Below, piece after piece: positions 7,343 to 15,038 of a stretch of DNA of 32,530 nucleotides. The stretch's first letter is position 1. Each line of letters opens with the position of its first letter. Position numbers and translations under genes: made by a program. Source of the stretch: JAGXTF01 sp038317095 (GTDB taxonomy: Bacteria > Bacteroidota > Bacteroidia > NS11-12g > UBA955); contig JBBQBB010000039.1 in assembly GCA_038317095.1 (NCBI GenBank), positions 1 to 32,530 of the forward strand, read 5' to 3'. The notes under the pieces are model-generated. The model was not told where the DNA came from and ran no database searches. It saw only the letters and a list, made by a program, of their open reading frames with translations.

Positions 7343-7765
7343 GTGGGGTTTGTGAAAAACCAGTCACCCGCAAATACGAATTTCACCTTTCGCAAAGTTG
7401 AAAAACTTTGCAGTGAAAAGATTATAGCCGAGCTGTTTCAGCCTGGCTTTTTTGTTTCTGTCTATCCTTTTCGCATCAACGGACTTTTTACTTCTCTTCC
7501 GTCAGACAAAATAAATGCACAAGTGATGTTTGTGGTGGGCAAAAAGAAGTTTAAAAAAGCCCACGATAGAAACCGGGCAAAAAGAGTGATGCGAGAATTG
7601 TACCGTTTGGAAAAACACAAATTGTACCATGCTTTGGCATCAAAAGAAAAACAACTTGCCTTGGCTTTGATTTACACGGGTACCGATTTGCCAAATTTTC
7701 ACGAATCAAAGGTTAAATTTGATTTACTCCTTATTAAACTGATACATGCGATTTCTAATCAGTAA
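7343..7765 (+). CDS. rnpA: Ribonuclease P protein component
   Basis: Protein subunit of RNase P, which assists the catalytic RNA in removing 5' leaders from pre-tRNAs. The signature is KKFKKAHDRNRAKRVMREL at about residues 71-89 (the RNR motif), following the strand VMFVVGKKK. From GTG 7343 it has 140 residues; a second GTG at 7352 is an equal candidate, and both precede the conserved FTFRKVEKLCSEK start of the family. It follows rpmH by eight bases and its 3' end overlaps yidD by 20 bp, so the three are surely one transcript. Confidence 0.93.
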   Translation: MGFVKNQSPANTNFTFRKVEKLCSEKIIAELFQPGFFVSVYPFRINGLFTSLPSDKINAQVMFVVGKKKFKKAHDRNRAKRVMRELYRLEKHKLYHALASKEKQLALALIYTGTDLPNFHESKVKFDLLLIKLIHAISNQ

Positions 7766-7967
7766 GTTGGCCATATTGCTCATTCGGTTTTATCAATATG
7801 CCTTGTCGCCTTTGTTTGCAAAAAGTTGCAGGTTTGCCCCGTCTTGCTCGGAATATGGGGTAGAAGCGTTTAAAAAATATGGTTTTTTCAAAGCATTTAA
7901 ACTCACTGCAAGGCGTTTTGGCAGGTGCCATCCGTGGGGCGGCAGCGGATATGATCCCGTGCCATAA
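7746..7967 (+). CDS. yidD: Membrane protein insertion efficiency factor YidD
   Basis: A 73-residue membrane-associated protein of the YidD family, which supports YidC-dependent insertion of inner-membrane proteins. Features: N-terminal amphipathic/hydrophobic helix (ILLIRFYQYALSPLFAKSC), the conserved Cys cluster CRFAPSCSEYG and the terminal CHPWGGSGYDPVP. Length and motifs match the family end to end. ATG 7746 lies inside the last 20 bp of rnpA, suggesting translational coupling. Confidence 0.95.
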   Translation: MRFLISKLAILLIRFYQYALSPLFAKSCRFAPSCSEYGVEAFKKYGFFKAFKLTARRFGRCHPWGGSGYDPVP

Positions 7968-8056
7968 TTGTGGTTTTGTCTGATTTAATTCAAGGTTAAA
8001 AGACATTGCCATGCGCTGAACAAGATTCCATACATAATTTCGTTTCGTATAAATCA

Positions 8057-9553
8057 ATGAAAAATTGGAAAGGATATTTGAGTTACCTAGGAGCAGCATT
8101 TTTTCTTTGGCTTTTTTACAAACAATCCATTGGATTAAACCAAGCCCTATTCGGCGTTTTTTGCACTGGATTGGTTTTTTACCTCACCAGGCAGAGCAAG
8201 CGCGGCTTATTTCTTTGGGGTTGTATGGTAGGCGTGGTATTGTTGTCTATATCCGTAGGTTTTCATAGCGAAAATTGGGCAAGGTTGCTCCATTTTGTTT
8301 TGATGTTTGTCATGGCAGGCGCAGCAGCGATTCCACAATCGCCTTGGTTCAACATTGCCATTGAACACGCTATCGTTTCTCCTGTTTCATCCCAAATTCA
8401 ATTTTGTTCCAAATACCCAGAAATCACAAAGAGCAAAAGAAAAATCCGCCTGGGTAAACATTTGTTGATCTATTTTATTCCCGCAATCATAGTCGTACTT
8501 TTTTTGGTTTTTTATAGCAACAGCAACCCCATATTTAACCATTATTTGCAAATTGTTTTGAATTGGTTTGGAGACTTTACCAAATACATCAGTTTTGGTG
8601 CTATTTTTACATTTATAATAGGCTTGATTGTTACCAATATATTTGTTTTTCAATCCCCTTTGGCCTCCCATGCTGCAAATTGGCAGAATTCAAAAAATTT
8701 GTTTTCGCGGGTAAGGTCTAAATCTAAACCAACCGTTTCGGGACTTCAGCAAGGCTTGCGCTATGAATACAAAGCGGCTATTTTTCTTATTGTTACCTTA
8801 AATATTCTGCTGTTTTTGTTAAACATTGCAGATATTAAATTGATATGGTTGGGTTTTAAATGGTCGGGCCAATCACTGACTGGTTTTGTGCACGAAGGCA
8901 CATGGTATCTCATTATTAGTATCCTTATTTCCGTGGGCGTTATTGTATTTTATTTCCGTGGCAATCTTAATTTTTATTCAAAATCGGATATGTTGAGAAA
9001 ACTCGCTTATCTATGGTTGGTACAAAATGCTTTTTTGGCCATCAGTGTGGGCTTGCGTAATTTTCATTATGTAGAATTTTATGGCCTGGCCTACAAACGC
9101 ATCGGGGTATTTTTCTTTTTAGCGGCGGTTTTCATCGGATTGTTTTTTGTGGCCAAAAAGCTTAGGCGCAATGAAACCATCAAATATTGGCTCAATGAAA
9201 ATTTACTGCTTAGTTTGGCCGTTTTGGTGTTCAGTGGGTTGGTAGATTGGTCCTCTTTAATTACACGCTACAATCTTTCGCATTACAAGCAATCCTTTGT
9301 GCACATGGAATTTTTGGTAGGTATGCCCGACCATGTTCTGCCGGTGTTGCAGAGTTACCGAGGGCAGTTTGAAAAAATAAAAATGGAACAATTGCGCCAA
9401 GGATTTTTCTACCAAGATAGCGTCAATCAGCAGGCCGTGGGTCAAATTTTAGACAACCGAATATACATTTTTTTACAAGAATACAAGACCCATACTTGGC
9501 AAGAAGGCAGTTACCGAAATAATGAAGCATACAAGGCATTGGGCGGGAAATAG
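8057..9553 (+). CDS. DUF4173/DUF4153-type multipass membrane protein
   Basis: A 498-residue inner-membrane protein with about a dozen hydrophobic segments, for example LSYLGAAFFLWLF near the start, LLIYFIPAIIVVLFLVFY, AIFLIVTLNILLFLLNI and IGVFFFLAAVFIGLFFV. The stretches LRNFHYVEFYGLAYKRIGV and DWSSLITRYNLSHY are characteristic of DUF4173-like proteins of Bacteroidota, whose function is not known. I chose ATG 8057 because MKNWKGYLSYLG opens directly into the first membrane segment; a TTG at 8006 in the same frame would add 17 residues without support. The C-terminal roughly 80 residues are soluble. It lies 89 bp after yidD and may be read with it or from its own promoter near TAATTTCG. Confidence 0.7.
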   Translation: MKNWKGYLSYLGAAFFLWLFYKQSIGLNQALFGVFCTGLVFYLTRQSKRGLFLWGCMVGVVLLSISVGFHSENWARLLHFVLMFVMAGAAAIPQSPWFNIAIEHAIVSPVSSQIQFCSKYPEITKSKRKIRLGKHLLIYFIPAIIVVLFLVFYSNSNPIFNHYLQIVLNWFGDFTKYISFGAIFTFIIGLIVTNIFVFQSPLASHAANWQNSKNLFSRVRSKSKPTVSGLQQGLRYEYKAAIFLIVTLNILLFLLNIADIKLIWLGFKWSGQSLTGFVHEGTWYLIISILISVGVIVFYFRGNLNFYSKSDMLRKLAYLWLVQNAFLAISVGLRNFHYVEFYGLAYKRIGVFFFLAAVFIGLFFVAKKLRRNETIKYWLNENLLLSLAVLVFSGLVDWSSLITRYNLSHYKQSFVHMEFLVGMPDHVLPVLQSYRGQFEKIKMEQLRQGFFYQDSVNQQAVGQILDNRIYIFLQEYKTHTWQEGSYRNNEAYKALGGK

Positions 9554-9593
9554 CCTCCGTGTTTTTGGACAAAAAACTATTTAACCAAGCTAG

Positions 9594-9624
9594 TTGTATA
9601 TTTCACCCGTTTTTATTACTTTTG
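9594..9624 (+). promoter_or_regulatory. Promoter of rpsF-rpsR-rplI
   Basis: TTG (9594-9596), a 20-bp spacer and TACTTTTG (9617-9624) match the Bacteroidota consensus well. It is followed by CAGCCCCGAAAATAA, nearly the same initial transcribed sequence as at rpmH, then 32 nt to the rpsF ATG. This excludes the upstream in-frame TTG at 9594 as the translation start. Confidence 0.65.
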
Positions 9625-9656
9625 CAGCCCCGAAAATAACCGGGAATAAAAAAAAC

Positions 9657-10061
9657 ATGCACAACCAATATGAAACCGTGATCATATTAACACCCGTGCT
9701 CTCTGAACAACAAATGAAAGATGTTGTAAAAAGCTACAGAGAGTTGATCACAGGTAATGGAGGGGTTATGGTCCACGAAGAAAACTGGGGACTAACCAAA
9801 CTAGCTTACCCAATCCAAAAGAAAGGCACGGGATTTTATCATCTTTTCGAATACCAGGCTGGTCCTGAATTCGTAAAAGTTATCGAACTTGCATTCCGCC
9901 GTGATGAACGGATTTTGCGTTACTTAACCGTGCGCTTAAATAAGGATGCCGTAATTTACAGTGCCAAACGTCGCCGTGGCGAAGTGAGTGCTCCAAAACC
10001 AGCAGCACCGAAAGAGGAAGTTAAAGTTGTTGTACCAGAATTAGAAGAGGAGACCAATTAA
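9657..10061 (+). CDS. rpsF: 30S ribosomal protein S6
   Basis: S6 of the small-subunit platform, which binds 16S rRNA together with S18. From ATG 9657 the product is 134 residues (MHNQYETVIILTPVLSEQQ). The conserved core includes NWGLTKLAYPIQKKGTGFYH and FRRDERILRYLTVRL; the C-terminal tail is rich in Pro, Ala and Glu, common for S6. It is the first gene of the rpsF-rpsR-rplI operon, with the S18 start overlapping its stop by one base (TAATG). Confidence 0.97.
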   Translation: MHNQYETVIILTPVLSEQQMKDVVKSYRELITGNGGVMVHEENWGLTKLAYPIQKKGTGFYHLFEYQAGPEFVKVIELAFRRDERILRYLTVRLNKDAVIYSAKRRRGEVSAPKPAAPKEEVKVVVPELEEETN

Positions 10062-10324
10062 TGAGCAAAGAAGTAAGTTTTATCTTTAACCAAACCCCAC
10101 AGGTTATTCAAAAGAAGAAATACTGCCGCTTTAAAAAGCACGGTATTAAGTACATTGATTTCAAAGACAAAGATTTTTTGTTGAAATTCGTAAATGAACA
10201 AGGCAAAATTCTTCCACGCAGAATCACCGGTACTTCCTTAAAATATCAACGTAAAGTTACTGTTGCCGTAAAACGCGCGCGCCATTTGGCTTTGATGCCT
10301 TTCGTTGCTGACGGTTTAAAATAA
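10061..10324 (+). CDS. rpsR: 30S ribosomal protein S18
   Basis: An 87-residue S18, partner of S6 in the 30S subunit. The motifs KKYCRFKKHGIKYIDFKD, GKILPRRITGTSLKYQRKV and VAVKRARHLALMPFV are diagnostic. It retains one Cys (YCRF), as in zinc-free forms of S18. The ATG shares its A with the rpsF stop codon, so translation is coupled. Confidence 0.97.
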   Translation: MSKEVSFIFNQTPQVIQKKKYCRFKKHGIKYIDFKDKDFLLKFVNEQGKILPRRITGTSLKYQRKVTVAVKRARHLALMPFVADGLK

Positions 10325-10340
10325 GATTGGAGAACAAGAA

Positions 10341-10781
10341 ATGAAAATTATTTTAACACACGACGTAAAAAACCTAGGTCATAAAGATGACGTAGTGGAA
10401 GTAAAAAGTGGATATGGTCGCAATTATTTGGTTCCCAAAGGGGTTGCCAAATTGGCAACTGAAAGCGCTTTGAAAATGTTGGCAGAAGACATTCGCCAGC
10501 GTGGCTTTAAAGTAGAGAAACTGCGCAATGACGCGGATGCAATGGCAGCTACCCTAAACGGTATGTCTATCACCATTCCAGCAAAAGCCGGTGCTTCAGG
10601 CAAAATTTTTGGTTCAGTTACTGCACTTCAAGTTGCAAATGCACTGAAAGACAAAGGCATTGAAGTAGATCGCCGCAAAATTGTGGTAGACGATATCAAA
10701 ATGGTAGGCTCTTATCAAGCAGTCATCAATTTGTTTAAAGAAGTGAACGCTACTTTAAATATTGAAGTGATTGCTGAGTAA
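10341..10781 (+). CDS. rplI: 50S ribosomal protein L9
   Basis: A 146-residue L9 that binds 23S rRNA near the L1 stalk. The N-terminal domain has KSGYGRNYLVPKGVAKLAT at about 22-40, the classic signature; a helix connector follows, then the C-terminal domain with GSVTALQVANALKDKGIEVD. Length is standard. It closes the operon and is followed 22 bp later by an intrinsic terminator. A purine-rich GATTGGAGAACAAGAA precedes the ATG. Confidence 0.97.
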   Translation: MKIILTHDVKNLGHKDDVVEVKSGYGRNYLVPKGVAKLATESALKMLAEDIRQRGFKVEKLRNDADAMAATLNGMSITIPAKAGASGKIFGSVTALQVANALKDKGIEVDRRKIVVDDIKMVGSYQAVINLFKEVNATLNIEVIAE

Positions 10782-10803
10782 GTATCTTTAAAATAATCCT
10801 TTT

Positions 10804-10834
10804 AAAAGGCTGTCTGTATCGGACAGCCTTTTTT
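10804..10834 (+). terminator. Intrinsic terminator after rplI
   Basis: AAAAGGCTGTC (10804-10814) pairs with GACAGCCTTTT (10822-10832) around a seven-base loop TGTATCG and is followed by a T-run to 10834. This is the clearest terminator in the window and gives a benchmark for the organism's style: short GC-rich stem flanked by A and T runs. Confidence 0.9.
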
Positions 10835-10847
10835 ATTGCTTCAAAAT

Positions 10848-10880
10848 TTGATTTATAAGATTGTCATTTGCTTACCTTTG
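10848..10880 (+). promoter_or_regulatory. Promoter of the MMPL exporter gene
   Basis: TACCTTTG at 10873-10880 is a full TAnnTTTG match; TTG at 10848-10850 is a possible -33 box with a rather long 22-bp spacer. The box ends only 10 bp before ATG 10891, so the transcript would have a leader of a few bases. Confidence 0.5.
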
Positions 10881-10890
10881 CTTGCTATAT

Positions 10891-13254
10891 ATGTTGGATC
10901 GCATTGCCACTTTTATCCTCAAACAGAGAGTTGCTTTCAGTATCATTCTGCTGCTCTTTTCCGCGGGTTCTGTTTATTATGCCACCAAAGCCGAACTGGG
11001 TTATGAACTTTCTAAGTTGGTGCCCGATGACGATCCAGATTACCAAATTTACAAGGAATTTAAAAAGACTTTTGGCGAAGACGGCAACAAACTGGTAATC
11101 GCGTTTAAATCGGATAACCTATTTCGCTTAGACGTGTTTAACGATTACCGCCAACTGTGCGAAGATGTTTCTAAAGTGAACGGGGTAATTGACCTTGCCT
11201 CACCTGCCAGGGTTTACAATTTGGGCATTGATACCAATGACAAATTTACCATTGGCCCAATGGCGCCAAAGGCCATTAAAGACCAACCCACGCTGGATAG
11301 TTTGGCAGAGGTTTTCCATAATTTAAAGTTTTACGATGGGCTACTTTATAATGACACCAGCCACGTTGCATTGTGCATCATTGGGGTTAAAGACAGTCTA
11401 CTAAATTCCATTGGCAGGGTAAAACTGATCCGCGATATCCAAGCCAAATTTGAGGTCTTTGGCAAAAAACACAAACTGGATATGCACTACACTGGTTTGC
11501 CATTTATCCGCGTGGAGAATGTAACCAGTGTGAGGCGCGAAATTGTTTTGTTTACCCTCGTTGCTTTTGCGGTAACTGCACTGCTCATTCTCGTTTTCTT
11601 TAGAAGCATAAGTACCCTCCTTATTTCCTTGTTATTTATTGCCATCGGTGTGGTTATTATGTTGGCTGTAAATGCATTTTTGGGATTTAAAATTAACCTA
11701 CTTACGGGTACTTTGCCGCCGGTTCTGGTCGTCGTCGGGGTGCAGAATACCATTTACCTCATAAACAAATACCACGAAGAATATAGGCGCCATAAAAACA
11801 AAGCGCTGGGTCTTGCCCGCATCATTTCTCGCATTGGCGTGGCTACTTTTTTAATCAATTTTACCACTGCCATTGGTTTTGGAACCTTTTATTTTACCAA
11901 AACCGTGATTTTGGAACAATTCGGAATCGTTTCCTTTATAACCATTAACATTATTTATTTTGTCAACATTATAGGCATTCCAGTATTGTACAGCTTTCTG
12001 CCAACCCCTAGCGACAAGCAAACTGAGCATTTGGAAAACAAAAATGTAAACAAATTCCTCTCTTGGGTTCGTTTCAATGCCTTTAACCGCAAGCGCCGCA
12101 TTTATTTTTGGTGTATTGCTGTTACTGCAATTTCATGCGTTTATTTGATAAACCTGCGGCCTTTGGCTTATATGGTAGACGACATTCCGCACAGCAGTAA
12201 AATATACAAAGATTTAGAATTTATTCAAAACAATTTCAGAGGGGCCATGCCGTTTGAAGTGGTTGTCCGCACGGATAGTGCAGGTTATGCGGGTGAGCCC
12301 GAGGCTATCATCAAAGTAAACCAATTTCAAAAAGCCATGCGCAGATTCAAGGAGTTTTCTAAACCCATGTCCTTAGCAGAAGTGGTTTCTTTTGCAAATT
12401 ACACTTACCACAAAACCATAGATTCGGATGACAATGTAAAAAATTACCGCGTTCCCAGTATATTGCAAATGGCCACCCTGCAAGGGTATTTCCCCGATCG
12501 AAAACCTGGGGATAAAAGAACCATTATTGATGGAATGATAGATTCTACCAAAACCGTTTTGCGCATCAGCTACCAAATGAAAGACGTGGGCAGCAGAAGA
12601 ATGGATAGTGTAATGACGGAAGTAAAAGCCATTGCTGGCAAAATTTTTCCTGAAGAAAAGTACCAAGTATCCATTACCGGCACATCGGCTATTTTTCTCA
12701 AAGGGAATGGGTATTTGTATGGCAGTTTGGTGCAAAGTACACTTTGGGCCTTGCTGATCATCTCCCTCACCATGGGTTTGCTTTTCCCATCCATTAAAAT
12801 GATCATCATTTCGGTAATCCCCAATATCCTTCCTTTGTTTATTACCGCAGGGATAATGGGCTATTTTAACATTGCCTTAAAACCCAGTACAATTCTGGTA
12901 TTCAGTATAGCATTTGGTATTACCATAGACGCCACCATCCATTTTATGACCACCTTCCGACGGCATTTGCTACACGGAAACAAAACCCTGCGTGAAGCAT
13001 TGAGTGTGACCATTATGGAAGTGGGCCTAAGCATGATTTATACCGTGGTAGCTCTATTTGCTGGTTTCCTTATTTTCATTTTTAGCGGATTTCAAGGCAC
13101 CCAGGCTTTGGGTTGGTTAACTGCAGTTACTTTGTTTACAGGCCTAGCCGCCAACCTATTTTTGTTGCCAGCATTAATTCTGACCTTCGAAAAAGGATTA
13201 AACCCCAAAGAAGAGATGAAAGAGGCGGTGATAGATTTGCCTGAGGGGGATTGA
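10891..13254 (+). CDS. MMPL/RND-superfamily transporter
   Basis: A 787-residue inner-membrane exporter of the RND superfamily (MMPL type), driven by the proton gradient; lipids or hydrophobic molecules are the usual cargo of the family, but the substrate here is unknown. The architecture is two similar halves: one N-terminal segment (about 10-30), a large periplasmic loop, five segments (about 210-370) including LLTGTLPPVLVVVGVQNTIY, then a lone segment near 405, a second loop and five segments (about 600-765) with FSIAFGITIDATIHFMTTF. ATG 10891 is preferred over TTG 10861 because the promoter -7 box lies between them and MLDRIATFILKQR is the expected N-terminus. No membrane-fusion protein or outer-membrane channel is adjacent, as is normal for the single-gene family. 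Confidence 0.88.
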   Translation: MLDRIATFILKQRVAFSIILLLFSAGSVYYATKAELGYELSKLVPDDDPDYQIYKEFKKTFGEDGNKLVIAFKSDNLFRLDVFNDYRQLCEDVSKVNGVIDLASPARVYNLGIDTNDKFTIGPMAPKAIKDQPTLDSLAEVFHNLKFYDGLLYNDTSHVALCIIGVKDSLLNSIGRVKLIRDIQAKFEVFGKKHKLDMHYTGLPFIRVENVTSVRREIVLFTLVAFAVTALLILVFFRSISTLLISLLFIAIGVVIMLAVNAFLGFKINLLTGTLPPVLVVVGVQNTIYLINKYHEEYRRHKNKALGLARIISRIGVATFLINFTTAIGFGTFYFTKTVILEQFGIVSFITINIIYFVNIIGIPVLYSFLPTPSDKQTEHLENKNVNKFLSWVRFNAFNRKRRIYFWCIAVTAISCVYLINLRPLAYMVDDIPHSSKIYKDLEFIQNNFRGAMPFEVVVRTDSAGYAGEPEAIIKVNQFQKAMRRFKEFSKPMSLAEVVSFANYTYHKTIDSDDNVKNYRVPSILQMATLQGYFPDRKPGDKRTIIDGMIDSTKTVLRISYQMKDVGSRRMDSVMTEVKAIAGKIFPEEKYQVSITGTSAIFLKGNGYLYGSLVQSTLWALLIISLTMGLLFPSIKMIIISVIPNILPLFITAGIMGYFNIALKPSTILVFSIAFGITIDATIHFMTTFRRHLLHGNKTLREALSVTIMEVGLSMIYTVVALFAGFLIFIFSGFQGTQALGWLTAVTLFTGLAANLFLLPALILTFEKGLNPKEEMKEAVIDLPEGD

Positions 13255-13317
13255 AAAATATTTGGAAATGTCGATTGAGTATCCTAACTTGCATATTCAA
13301 ATCTAATTCCAAACCCA

Positions 13318-15036
13318 ATGAAAAATCTAAATCTGGCAGCATGGCAGCCCTTTAAACCAACCTTTTCTATAATTTTAAAAATTACTATGATTGTTTATTT
13401 CATCTCTTTTAGCGGTAATAATGCTAAAGCTTGGAATAAGGTCTGGGAACATTCAACCGAACATGGTATTGTTAGGTCGCCTGTTAGTTGTAGAACTTTA
13501 AACAACGATGGAATTGTAACTGCTTCATTTTGGGTTCATCCAGGTATTGTTAATAATAATGATAAACCTAGAATGAAATTTATTGAAGTGGATGACAATG
13601 GGGCTGGCGTTTATTTGACGGAGAAGAATTTCGATTGGGGCATTCAGGGTGCAGTTGGTAGAATTGAACTTCATAAGATAATTCCAAATCCAAGTGAAGA
13701 AAATTATTTATTACTTGGAACTGCGCATAATCCATCAAATCTCAATCAGGTATCTAGTTTTATTGCCGTTTTAGATAATGCTGTAAATGTTACAAGTATT
13801 TATACATTGCCGACTTACCAATATTGGGATATAGCGGTCAGCCCGTATAACAATTTCATTGTTTTATGTGGATTTAATAAAGCAGATACTTTATTAGGAT
13901 GCTGGTCGCGAAAAAGCATACTTACTGTATTTGATCAAACTTTTAGTTGCATGTGCGTTAAGTCTATGACATCTCAGGTCGGCGTCGGTAATTGCAATAG
14001 ATTTGATATTGCAAAATGTTTGACTACATGGTATGATGCAAATGAAGAAAAAGAATATGTAGCAGTTGCAGGAAATACCACTTGGGATTCTGCATTTGGG
14101 GGGCTATATTCTTGGGGCCCAGTAAGTATTAAAACGCCTAAAACATATGTAGCATTGTCGGAATTATCAAATTCCGGTATACTTACTATGAATTGGATTA
14201 GATGGCTGGATTATTGGAACCGTGAATACAATCAAATGATTCCAACCGGCATAATGATTGATGAAAGTAACAGTAGACTTAATATTGTTGGGACTAATGC
14301 GGAAGGTACGAGTATAGGGTTGAATTTTTCATCAATATGGTCATTAGGAACAAATGGAAATCCTATTTTTAATTCTCAATTTGAAGGTAATCCTAGCTCC
14401 TTACTCTATACTCATGATCTTTTTGTTCAGCAAATAACACTAAAAGCAAATGGTAAATATCTTCTTAGTGGTTGGTCCCCTGAATATTATTATACTGGAG
14501 GTATTGTGGATGGTAAATACAATTATTTTGTAGCGGAATTCGACCCTAGTGATAATACTGCAGGTAATATTTATAATTTTATTGGAAAAACTTCAACTTA
14601 CGCAGGTGTCAATCCTTCTGGATATTACGGTGTTAATGCAAATATTAACTATGTGATTTGGGCTGGAGTTCCAGTGCCTGGTTTCCAAACAGTGAAAATT
14701 AACCAGTTTCACGATTATACTTCACTGGTTAGCTGGAGGGATGACAACAATGACGATCAATTTGCATTTTCTTGGCTTAACTTTAAGTCTACGTCTGTCC
14801 CGTATGAAGAGCAATTGAGGATAAAGAGTTCAGTCTCGGGTGGAAGTGACAATGATGATTACTGTTATGGGATTCAACATGAGTGGGGGCTTAATGGCGG
14901 CACTCCAAGGCAACAAACGCCGCCTGGTAATCCAAATTGGGACACAGAATCGAACATAAATACAGTGATAGTAAGTTTGAGGTCTCCTGCTGCTAGAATT
15001 CCATCAAGCCAGGATTGCGACGGTGATTATGACTAA
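13318..15036 (+). CDS. Secreted protein, unknown, possible beta-propeller
   Basis: I do not recognise this 572-residue protein. ATG 13318 gives an N-terminal signal region, with hydrophobic IILKITMIVYFISFSG at about 19-34 and cleavage near NAKA/WN. The mature part has repeated short strands of the form seen in propeller or FG-GAP-like surface proteins (SFIAVLDNAVNVTSIYTLP, YVAVAGNTTWDSA, LNIVGTNAEGTSIG, YLLSGWSPEYYY). The C-terminus is acidic (SSQDCDGDYD) and carries no T9SS sorting domain. It ends two bases before the next gene, whose product does carry such a domain, so the two are probably co-expressed and may act together at the surface. AT-rich codon use differs from the exporter gene before it. 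Confidence 0.6.
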   Translation: MKNLNLAAWQPFKPTFSIILKITMIVYFISFSGNNAKAWNKVWEHSTEHGIVRSPVSCRTLNNDGIVTASFWVHPGIVNNNDKPRMKFIEVDDNGAGVYLTEKNFDWGIQGAVGRIELHKIIPNPSEENYLLLGTAHNPSNLNQVSSFIAVLDNAVNVTSIYTLPTYQYWDIAVSPYNNFIVLCGFNKADTLLGCWSRKSILTVFDQTFSCMCVKSMTSQVGVGNCNRFDIAKCLTTWYDANEEKEYVAVAGNTTWDSAFGGLYSWGPVSIKTPKTYVALSELSNSGILTMNWIRWLDYWNREYNQMIPTGIMIDESNSRLNIVGTNAEGTSIGLNFSSIWSLGTNGNPIFNSQFEGNPSSLLYTHDLFVQQITLKANGKYLLSGWSPEYYYTGGIVDGKYNYFVAEFDPSDNTAGNIYNFIGKTSTYAGVNPSGYYGVNANINYVIWAGVPVPGFQTVKINQFHDYTSLVSWRDDNNDDQFAFSWLNFKSTSVPYEEQLRIKSSVSGGSDNDDYCYGIQHEWGLNGGTPRQQTPPGNPNWDTESNINTVIVSLRSPAARIPSSQDCDGDYD

Positions 15037-15038
15037 TA

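Noticed and set aside
10861..10890. TTG start for the MMPL exporter
   Set aside because: The -7 box TACCTTTG lies downstream of that TTG, so it could not be in the mRNA.
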